From Actinomycetota bacterium (GTDB lineage Bacteria > Actinomycetota > Thermoleophilia > UBA2241), in NCBI GenBank assembly GCA_026392265.1, contig JAPLCL010000039.1, positions 1 to 5,032 on the forward strand: a stretch of 5,032 bases of DNA. The letters are read 5' to 3'. Both the position numbers and the translations under genes were made by a program. The notes below the pieces were generated by a model. It saw nothing but the letters and a program-made list of their open reading frames with translations, was not told the origin of the DNA and did no database searches. Positions 1 to 5,032 of the stretch are shown in pieces (positions within the stretch are counted from its first letter, which is position 1; each line of letters starts with the position of its first letter).

Positions 1-20
1 ACACGACGCTCTTCCGATCT
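1..20. other. Illumina TruSeq adapter remnant (non-genomic)
   Basis: These 20 bases, ACACGACGCTCTTCCGATCT, equal the 3' end of the Illumina TruSeq universal adapter exactly. Read on the other strand they begin AGATCGGAAGAGC, the usual read-through sequence at the 3' end of reads from short inserts. Base 20 is the T/A ligation junction base. Genomic sequence therefore starts at base 21, and this edge is an assembly end, not a biological boundary. The call rests on recognising the adapter; a 20-base exact match is very unlikely by chance. Confidence 0.97.
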
Positions 21-808
21 TAGCCGACTTCGCCGGTCTCGAGCCGGTCGGTCGGCTTCATCACGGGGCCGAAGTAGCCGAGCTCCTCGATCTCGGCCTC
101 CTGCCCCGAGCTCATAAGCGTCACGAGCTGGCGCCGCGAGAAACCGCCGTCCACCACGCGCACGTAGGCGATCACGCCGCGATACTGGTCGTATTCACTG
201 TCGAAGATGAGGGCGCGGGGCGGCGCTGTGGGATCGCCCTTCGGCGGGGGCGTGCGCGCCACCACGGCCTCGAGCACGTCTTCCACGACTTCCCCCGTCT
301 TCGCCGAGATGACGAGGATCTCTTCGTGCGCGGCGCCGGTAAGCTCGTGGAGCTCCAGCTCGGCCTCGGGCACATTGCTGGCCGGCAGGTCGATCTTGTT
401 GAGTACCGGGATGATCTCGAGGTCGTTGTCGATGGCAAGATAGGCGTTGGCGACAGTCTGCGCCTCGACGCCCTGGGTGCAGTCGACGAGCAGCACGGCG
501 CCCTCGCAGGCCGCAAGGCTGCGCGAGACCTCGTAGGTGAAGTCGACGTGCCCGGGGGTGTCGATGAGGTTGAGCTGGTAGGTCTGGCCGTCGCGCGCCT
601 CGTAGGCGATGCGCACCGCCTGGCTCTTGATGGTGATACCGCGCTCGCGCTCCAGGTCCATCTTGTCGAGGAGCTGCTCCTTCATATCGCGCGCGGCCAC
701 CGTCCCGGTGACCTCGAGCACGCGGTCGGCCAGCGTCGACTTGCCGTGGTCGATGTGCGCGATGATGCTGAAGTTGCGGATGTGGTCGAGTGAAGTCACG
801 ACCGCCAA
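21..808 (-). CDS. lepA: Elongation factor 4 (LepA) GTPase, N-terminal part, cut by contig end
   Basis: LepA/EF4 is a ribosome-associated translational GTPase linked to back-translocation and initiation fidelity; it acts in the cytoplasm and at the membrane. The 262 visible residues carry the complete G domain: AHIDHGKST (17-25), RGITI (56-60), DTPGH (83-87), NKID (137-140) and SAK (168-170). Domain II starts near 195. The IRNFSIIAHIDHGKST opening and LAACEGAVLLVD/NDLEIIPVLNKIDLP stretches are LepA-specific rather than EF-G or EF-Tu. The family is about 600 residues, so more than half is missing. The apparent TAA stop (20-22) is false: TA are the first two bases of the Tyr codon expected after GEVG, and the third comes from the adapter. 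The start is TTG (806-808), with GCAGG about 9 bases upstream; a GTG three codons in (797-799) is an alternative. No ATG fits. murJ lies 299 bp upstream on the same strand. Confidence 0.96.
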
Positions 809-1107
809 TGATACAGCCTGCCGGCGAGGCGGTCGCCCGGGCGCCGCGCGCGAGTCGCGCCCGCGGCTGCTGGCTCCTTCAGAGCTCGGCTCCGCTCGAC
901 GACTCTGGGCCGGGCGCTACGTTGTCCAATCGAAGGGTGGCACCATCAGTGATGCCATCAGTGGTGCCATCAGTGGTGCCGCGAGTGGTGCCGTCTGTGG
1001 TGCCACCAGTGGTGCCACGCGCGAGACCACGATGTGTGTCGTCCCGGCCCAACACCGTGTATCACGTGGTCGCCGCGTTGAGGCGGCACAAGCGGCGGCG
1101 TTGGCCG
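809..1107. other. Intergenic gap between murJ and lepA
   Basis: These 299 bp separate the murJ stop from the lepA start. The most striking content is the 12-bp tandem array at 945-1016. A 7-bp inverted repeat (GACCACG 1025-1031 with CGTGGTC 1065-1071, 33-nt loop) lies between the array and murJ. There is no T-tract, so it does not read as an intrinsic terminator. I see no convincing promoter box, RNA gene or conserved small protein. A minus-strand frame at 917-1159 is open but is low-complexity and overlaps the murJ end, so I do not call it. The lepA ribosome binding region is at about 815-825. Confidence 0.7.
945..1016. repeat. 12-bp tandem repeat array, six units
   Basis: Six head-to-tail 12-mers with consensus ATCAGTGGTGCC start at 945, 957, 969, 981, 993 and 1005. 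Units two and three are identical. Unit one differs at one base (GATGCC). The last three vary only in the first three or four bases (GCGA, GTCT, ACCA), while the GTGGTGCC core stays fixed. Just left, 939-944 reads GGCACC, the reverse complement of the core, so this arm could pair with any unit. CATCA/TGATG (944-948/950-954) is a small local hairpin. The 12-base period keeps reading frames open, which explains the spurious low-complexity frames here. It looks like a minisatellite in non-coding DNA; its function is unknown. Confidence 0.88.
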
Positions 1108-2688
1108 TCAGTCGGCCGGCGCGACAGGCTCCGCCCGACGCCGGCGCAGCAGCCGCCACACCATGTTCAACTCCTCAAGCTTGAGCGCCTTGGCGATCCC
1201 CAGGTAGACCAGACCGCCGGCGGCTACCGCCAAGAACACGGAGACGAGCAGCCGCAGAAACCCGCCTTCAGCGAAGCCGCGCAGCGCGTACCAGACGCCG
1301 CCGGAGACCGCCGCGAGCGGCAGCGCGCAGAGCACCGCCGCTCCGGCGGCGCGAGCCATGCCGCGCCCCCCGATGAGGCCGATCTGGCGCCGCAACAGCC
1401 ACACCAGCAGCACCATGTTGAAGATCGAGACCAGCGAGGTGGAGAGTGTGATCCCCGCCACGCCGAGCGGGCCCAGCAGGACCCAGTCGAGCAGGGCGTT
1501 GAGGGCGAGGTTCACGAGCCCGACGTAGAGAGGCAACCACGGCCGCTGCATACTCTGGAAGCTCCGGTTGAACATGATGTTGACGTTGGCGAAGGTAAGG
1601 CCGATGGCGAACATCGCGAGCGCCCCGGCCACCTCGCTCGTGTTTGCCGCGGTGAAGGCGCCGCGCTGGTACACCATGCGGATCACCGGCACAGCCAGGA
1701 TGGTGAACCAGGCGAGGAACGGCAGCGAGACGAACACCATCTGGCGCACGCCGGTGGAGAGCGTCTCGCGAAAGCGGCCCATGTCGCGCTGCGCCGCGTA
1801 GCGCGACAGCGACGGAAACAGCACCGTGCCGATGGTCACCGCGAAGATCCCCTGAGGCAACTGGTAGAGACGGAACGAGTAGCCGATCTCGGCGGCCGCG
1901 TGGTCGCTGACGAACTGCGCGAAGTAGGTGTCGATGAGGGCGTTGAAGTTGAGGATCCCGAGCGTGATCGTGATGGGCACCATCAGCGCCAGCACGCGGC
2001 GCAGGTACGGGTCGCGGAAGTGGAAGTTGACGCGGATAGGCTCGCCGGCGGCGCGCATCGCGAGCCCCAGCAGGATGAGCTCGACAACGGTGCCGGCCAG
2101 CGTGCCCCAGGCGAGCGCGTACACGCCCCAGGCGTCGTGCCACACCAGCATGAAGGCGATGATCACGAGGTTCCACACGATCGAAACGACGGCGGGCATC
2201 GTGAAGCGTTCGTCCGCGTAGAGCACGCCGGTCATCACGCCGGCGAGGGCGAGCACCAGCACGGTCGGCACGAGAATCTGTAGGTACTGTGCCGCGAGCG
2301 TCGCCATGTGGCTCGTGCCGGTGAGCTCGGGGTAGATGGCGCGCACGAGGGGGTTCGCAGCGAGGATGAGCACCACGCAGACCGAGCCCACCACGGCGAG
2401 CATGAAGCCGAGGAGCGTGGCGGTGAGCCGCCGGGCGCGCTCGCGGTCGCCGGCCGTGAGCAACGCCGTGAGCACCGGCACGAAGGCGGCGCTGATGGCC
2501 GCGTCGGCGAAGAGCTGGCGGATGAGGTTGGGCACCACCGACACCGACACGAACGTGTTGTAGTCGGGGACGACGCCGTAGACGGCGGCGGTAATGACCT
2601 CGCGTCCCAGACCGGTGACGCGCGAGACCGCGGTCGCCGAGGCGACGACGATCGCCGCCAGGGCGAGCTTGCGCTTGTGGTCGCTCAT
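1108..2688 (-). CDS. murJ: Lipid II flippase MurJ (MviN), peptidoglycan precursor export
   Basis: MurJ moves undecaprenyl-linked lipid II across the inner membrane for peptidoglycan synthesis; it belongs to the MOP transporter superfamily. The 526 residues are the usual family length and hydrophobic throughout, consistent with about 14 membrane segments (clear ones near 88-111, 131-156, 164-183, 186-211, 232-252, 385-405, 413-432, 449-467 and 478-498). The family signature SRVTGLGRE (22-30) supplies R23 and R29, matching E. coli R18 and R24. NLIR gives R57 (E. coli R52) and YSFRLYQLP gives R273 (E. coli R270), so the four arginines known to be essential in E. coli are all present. RGAF (342-345) and PLGVAGI (407-413) are also typical. 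The tail is short and basic, without the pseudokinase extension of mycobacterial MviN. The ATG start (2686-2688) follows a purine-rich AAAGAGTGGAG. The glycosidase ends 47 bp upstream, so the two may share a transcript. Confidence 0.96.
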   Translation of the reverse strand: MSDHKRKLALAAIVVASATAVSRVTGLGREVITAAVYGVVPDYNTFVSVSVVPNLIRQLFADAAISAAFVPVLTALLTAGDRERARRLTATLLGFMLAVVGSVCVVLILAANPLVRAIYPELTGTSHMATLAAQYLQILVPTVLVLALAGVMTGVLYADERFTMPAVVSIVWNLVIIAFMLVWHDAWGVYALAWGTLAGTVVELILLGLAMRAAGEPIRVNFHFRDPYLRRVLALMVPITITLGILNFNALIDTYFAQFVSDHAAAEIGYSFRLYQLPQGIFAVTIGTVLFPSLSRYAAQRDMGRFRETLSTGVRQMVFVSLPFLAWFTILAVPVIRMVYQRGAFTAANTSEVAGALAMFAIGLTFANVNIMFNRSFQSMQRPWLPLYVGLVNLALNALLDWVLLGPLGVAGITLSTSLVSIFNMVLLVWLLRRQIGLIGGRGMARAAGAAVLCALPLAAVSGGVWYALRGFAEGGFLRLLVSVFLAVAAGGLVYLGIAKALKLEELNMVWRLLRRRRAEPVAPAD

Positions 2689-2735
2689 GGCTCCACTCTT
2701 TCGACCGCCGGCCGCGTTCTACTGCCCGGCCGGGC

Positions 2736-3914
2736 CTACTGCGCCGCCGGCGCCAACCCGGCCGCACGCTTCAGCTCAAGGACGCGCAGCACCTTTGCCT
2801 CGGCCTCCGCCCTGGAGATGCGCCCGGACCTGATCGCCGCCGTCACGGCGTCGATGACCGGCCTCGGGTCCCCTGTTGCGAACAACGCGAGGTCGGCGCC
2901 TGCCTTGAGCGCCTGCACGGCGGCGGCCGGCAGCTTGATGCCGAGCGCTTTGGTCGTTGCGGCCATGGACAACGAGTCGGTGATGATCACGGTCGTGTCG
3001 CCGGTGCGTCCGCGCAGGTACGTCAGGGCCTGGCGCGAGAGGCTCGCGGGCGTCTCGTCCCCCGTGAGCCCCTTTGAACGGAGGTGCCCGACCATCACCA
3101 GCGGCACGTTCACATCAAAGGCCTCTGCGAACGGCACCATGTCCTCGCGCCGCAGCACGGAGAGTGAGGGGACGCGCGCGGCGCCGCTGTGCGTATCGGT
3201 GGCCCAGCCGTGGCCGGGCCAGTGCTTGACGGTCGCGAGCACCCGCGAGGCGCGCAGCCCCCTCACCCAGGCGACGACATGCGTGCCGACCACCTTGGGC
3301 TCCGGCGAGAAGCACCGGTCGAGCGAGCTCATGTACCGGCCCGGGACGTCCAGATCGGCGACCGGCCCGAACACCACCGAGACGTGAAGCTTGCGCAGCC
3401 GAGCGCCGTAGTCTTTGGCCGCCGCCTTGGTCTTGGACGCGCTCCAGCCGCCCTGGACGCGGGCCGACGGCAGCGGGTAGATCACATCCCGCAGCCGCTG
3501 CACCTGGCCGCCCTCCTCGTCGCTGGCGATGAAGGGTTTGACGCCGTGGGGCGCGGCCTTGAGGACCGCCGCGAGGTCAGTGCCGATACTGCCGGGCGCC
3601 CCGCCGCCGAGGATGACGATGCCGCCGACGCCCATCTTGGCGAACTTGCGCCCCGCCGACGGATTGGCCGCCGGCACGCTGCAGAAGACGAGCTGCGCCG
3701 CGAGCCTGCGGTTCGACCACCCGGCGAGCGCCGAAGACGCCGGCAGGCTCGGCGAGCTGGTCGGCGCGGGTGAGGAGACGACGATCGTCGCGGCGGCGGC
3801 GCTCCCGCCCGCCGCCTCGGCCGCTCCCTCAGACGCGCGGCCGAGCGCGCCCCCCGCCGCCGGAGCAACAGCGGCGAGGATCAGCGCGAGGAGGATGCCA
3901 CGAAGTCGTCTCAT
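2736..3914 (-). CDS. Secreted family 3 glycoside hydrolase, NagZ-like beta-N-acetylhexosaminidase
   Basis: The 392-residue protein is a GH3 enzyme of the NagZ type, expected to remove terminal beta-linked GlcNAc from muropeptides or related glycans. The substrate-binding DEEGGQVQRL motif is at 132-141. KHWPGHG (230-236) leads into DTH, giving the Asp240/His242 dyad that serves as acid/base in NagZ. TDSLSM (312-317) holds the likely nucleophile Asp313. Only the single TIM-barrel domain is present, as in NagZ. The N-terminus MRRLRG plus a hydrophobic stretch (7-20) looks like a Sec signal. No lipobox cysteine follows, unlike mycobacterial LpqI, so it is probably released or wall-associated. An Ala/Ser/Pro-rich linker spans about 27-62. 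I chose ATG 3912-3914 because it gives the signal peptide directly; the same frame stays open to 4631 but would overlap the next gene. The ribosome site is weak (GGCGG). It lies 47 bp upstream of murJ, fitting wall turnover. The exact substrate is inferred. Confidence 0.92.
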   Translation of the reverse strand: MRRLRGILLALILAAVAPAAGGALGRASEGAAEAAGGSAAAATIVVSSPAPTSSPSLPASSALAGWSNRRLAAQLVFCSVPAANPSAGRKFAKMGVGGIVILGGGAPGSIGTDLAAVLKAAPHGVKPFIASDEEGGQVQRLRDVIYPLPSARVQGGWSASKTKAAAKDYGARLRKLHVSVVFGPVADLDVPGRYMSSLDRCFSPEPKVVGTHVVAWVRGLRASRVLATVKHWPGHGWATDTHSGAARVPSLSVLRREDMVPFAEAFDVNVPLVMVGHLRSKGLTGDETPASLSRQALTYLRGRTGDTTVIITDSLSMAATTKALGIKLPAAAVQALKAGADLALFATGDPRPVIDAVTAAIRSGRISRAEAEAKVLRVLELKRAAGLAPAAQ

Positions 3915-4018
3915 GTCCGCCGACGGTACCACCCGGCGCTCGCCGGAGCCAGAACGGCGCCGGCAGGGCCAAGGCCGGCCACTGGCCGCAGCTACGAAAG
4001 CACCCGCTCCAGATGGGC
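3915..4018. other. GC-rich intergenic region with short inverted repeats
   Basis: This 104-bp gap lies between the dehydrogenase stop and the glycosidase start. It holds two inverted repeats: CCGGCG/CGCCGG (3933-3938/3941-3946, 2-base loop) and GGCCA/TGGCC (3967-3971/3983-3987) around a GGCCGGCC palindrome. Neither is followed by a T-run on the minus strand, so an intrinsic terminator is not supported. A promoter for the glycosidase-murJ pair would be expected here, but I cannot point to convincing -35/-10 boxes. Confidence 0.5.
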
Positions 4019-4966
4019 TTAGGCCATGACGTCCTGTCTGACGGTCACCGCCACTCCCCCTCGCTTGTGGCCCTTCTCGACGTACCTGTGAGCCTCTGCG
4101 ATGTCCTCGAGGGGGTAGCAGCGATCCACGACCGGCCTGATGTGGCCGGCTTCGACCAGCTCCGTCATGGCCGCCAGCCTCCCGGAGTCCAGCAACAGAC
4201 TGCCGTCGTCGATCGAGACGTACCTGTCTTTGCCGGAGACGCTCGCCCTGCACGACTCCTTCAGCCTGGACGTCTTCGCCTTGCCGACCGCGTCGAGCAC
4301 GAAGTCGTACTTGTCGCCGGGCTCGAGCGCGTCGACCCTGGTGTAGTCGATGACGGAGTCCGCGCCAAGGGATTTCACCAGATCCAGATTGGCTGTACTG
4401 CAGACACCGGTGACTGCCGCACCAAGATACTTCGCGTACTGCACCGCCGTTGTTCCCGACGTACTCGATGCCCCATAGACGAGCACTCGCTGGCCGGGCT
4501 GGATGTCGCCCTTCTCCATGAACTGCAGCGCCAGAAGCCCGCCATAGGCCGCCACTGTCGACTCCTCGTGCGTGAGGTTCGCCGGCTTCAGCGCCAGGCA
4601 CCCCCGCTTCGAGTCTGTCTCCTTCATGCACTTGTACTCGGCGTAGGCGCCGAGCCCGAAGCCCGTGAGGCCGTAGACCTGGTCGCCGGGCTTGAATCTC
4701 ACTGCGTTGCGGCCCACCGACGCGATCTCTCCCGCCAGTACCAGGCCGATGATCGACCTTCGTGGCCTCGTGATGCCGATCATCAGGCGCATGGGGATGC
4801 GGAACCGCAGTGGAATGTCAGAACCGCGAATGAAGATGTCGCTGGCCGTCACCGCGGTCGCCATGACCCTGATGCAGACCTCGTCGTCCTTGGGGCTGGG
4901 CCGTTCCACTTCGCGCAACTCGAGGACTTCCGGTCCTCCGTATCTTGGGCAAACGATCGCTCTCAT
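4019..4966 (-). CDS. Zinc-free medium-chain dehydrogenase/reductase, quinone oxidoreductase-like
   Basis: This 315-residue protein is a cytoplasmic MDR-superfamily oxidoreductase, probably NADPH-dependent, acting on quinones, enones or similar carbonyl compounds. The GroES-like domain spans about 1-125 with GLVLAGEIASVG (74-85) and RFKPGDQVYG (90-99). The Rossmann domain follows from about 130, with QPGQRVLVYGAS (156-167), AVQYAKYLGA (174-183), the TGVCST loop (186-191) and LGADSVIDYT. The C-terminal YPLEDIAEAHRYVEKGHKRG block is typical of the subfamily. The catalytic and structural zinc cysteines of true alcohol dehydrogenases are absent. The nucleotide-binding loop reads GASSTSG (165-171), where many relatives have GASGGVG, so its middle glycine is serine. 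The ATG start (4964-4966) has GGAGG six bases upstream. Sampled lines are less GC-rich than the neighbours (33 of 60 in 4381-4440). The substrate is unknown. Confidence 0.92.
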   Translation of the reverse strand: MRAIVCPRYGGPEVLELREVERPSPKDDEVCIRVMATAVTASDIFIRGSDIPLRFRIPMRLMIGITRPRRSIIGLVLAGEIASVGRNAVRFKPGDQVYGLTGFGLGAYAEYKCMKETDSKRGCLALKPANLTHEESTVAAYGGLLALQFMEKGDIQPGQRVLVYGASSTSGTTAVQYAKYLGAAVTGVCSTANLDLVKSLGADSVIDYTRVDALEPGDKYDFVLDAVGKAKTSRLKESCRASVSGKDRYVSIDDGSLLLDSGRLAAMTELVEAGHIRPVVDRCYPLEDIAEAHRYVEKGHKRGGVAVTVRQDVMA

Positions 4967-4969
4967 GGG

Positions 4970-5012
4970 ACTCCTCCCGGTGTGCTCACGAGGAAAGGCT
5001 ACCGGGAGAAGC
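4970..5012 (-). promoter_or_regulatory. Putative hairpin sequestering the dehydrogenase ribosome binding site
   Basis: In the minus-strand transcript, GCUUCUCCCGGU (5012-5001) can pair with ACCGGGAGGAGU (4981-4970) to form about 12 base pairs, two of them G-U, around a 19-nt loop. The right arm contains the GGAGG Shine-Dalgarno of the dehydrogenase (4973-4977), six bases before its ATG. The pairing is seen in the sequence; any regulatory effect on translation is inference. The same 8-bp arms could instead be a protein operator in DNA. Confidence 0.45.
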
Positions 5013-5032
5013 GCGGGCGGGAACCTCCCGGT
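4974..5032. repeat. Three alternating copies of 8-bp element CTCCCGGT
   Basis: CTCCCGGT occurs at 4974-4981 and 5025-5032, and its reverse complement ACCGGGAG at 5001-5008. Spacers are 19 and 16 bp. The middle copy can pair with either flanking copy but not both. The outermost copy also forms its own small hairpin, CGGGA/TCCCG with a 3-nt loop (5018-5030). The last copy ends exactly at the window edge, so more copies may follow outside. Confidence 0.7.

Noticed and set aside
917..1159. Small minus-strand frame encoding APLV/APLM-type tetrapeptide repeats
   Set aside because: The repeats follow from the 12-bp DNA period, five of six frames stay open through the consensus unit, and the frame overlaps the murJ end. 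No ribosome site or homology is apparent.
790..2283. Long plus-strand open frame across the murJ gene
   Set aside because: Its product is rich in Arg, His, Glu and Gln without any recognisable domain. It lies antisense to a clear MurJ, and high GC keeps antisense frames open.
2708..2733. Hairpin CCGGCCG/CGGCCGG between the glycosidase and murJ as a terminator
   Set aside because: The 7-bp stem has a 12-nt loop and no T-tract follows on the minus strand. In a GC-rich gap this is easily chance.
1268..2767. Minus-strand 499-codon frame overlapping murJ
   Set aside because: It is the shifted-frame reading of murJ: Arg/Ala/Gly/His-rich with no hydrophobic segments or motifs.
2308..3387. Long plus-strand open frame across the murJ start and glycosidase
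   Set aside because: Low-complexity translation antisense to two well-supported genes; a compositional shadow.
3967..3987. GGCCA/TGGCC inverted repeat as a terminator of the dehydrogenase gene
   Set aside because: The stem is short, with no T-run in the direction of transcription. Reported only as part of the gap.
3915..4631. Upstream extension of the glycosidase frame
   Set aside because: The frame is open but overlaps the dehydrogenase in another register and reads as low-complexity. The ATG at 3912-3914 gives a proper signal peptide.
1..5032. A novel multi-gene defence or mobile system
   Set aside because: All four genes belong to familiar housekeeping or metabolic families. There is no transposase, integrase, toxin-antitoxin pair, CRISPR array, reverse transcriptase or phage gene.

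Overview
The window is a high-GC bacterial fragment. Four genes lie on the minus strand and run right to left: a zinc-free medium-chain dehydrogenase/reductase (4019-4966), a secreted NagZ-type family 3 glycoside hydrolase (2736-3914), the lipid II flippase MurJ (1108-2688) and the translation GTPase LepA/EF4 (to 808, truncated). Sampled lines give about 75% GC in the glycosidase (3241-3300) and 55-67% in the dehydrogenase. High GC, a MurJ next to LepA and a Sec-secreted NagZ suggest an actinobacterial lineage, perhaps Coriobacteriia- or Thermoleophilia-like. That placement is inference only.

Region by region: bases 1-20 are not genomic. They match the 3' end of the Illumina TruSeq adapter exactly, so the left edge is a contig end carrying untrimmed adapter. 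The adapter cuts lepA after 262 codons and creates a false stop. Between lepA and murJ is a 299-bp gap holding six tandem copies of a 12-bp unit (945-1016). murJ follows the glycosidase by 47 bp. The glycosidase is separated from the dehydrogenase by 104 bp of GC-rich DNA with short inverted repeats. The right edge (4967-5032) is the dehydrogenase leader. It has a strong Shine-Dalgarno sequence and three alternating copies of an 8-bp element that could form mutually exclusive hairpins, one of them hiding the ribosome binding site.

Functionally, MurJ (export of lipid II) and the NagZ-like enzyme (release of GlcNAc from wall fragments or glycans) are a plausible cell-envelope pair, close enough to be co-transcribed. 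LepA acts on ribosomes and is probably linked only by position. The dehydrogenase looks like a separate unit. I see no CRISPR array, tRNA, rRNA, insertion sequence or phage gene, and no clear new multi-gene system. The least explained parts are the 12-bp repeat array and the dehydrogenase leader.
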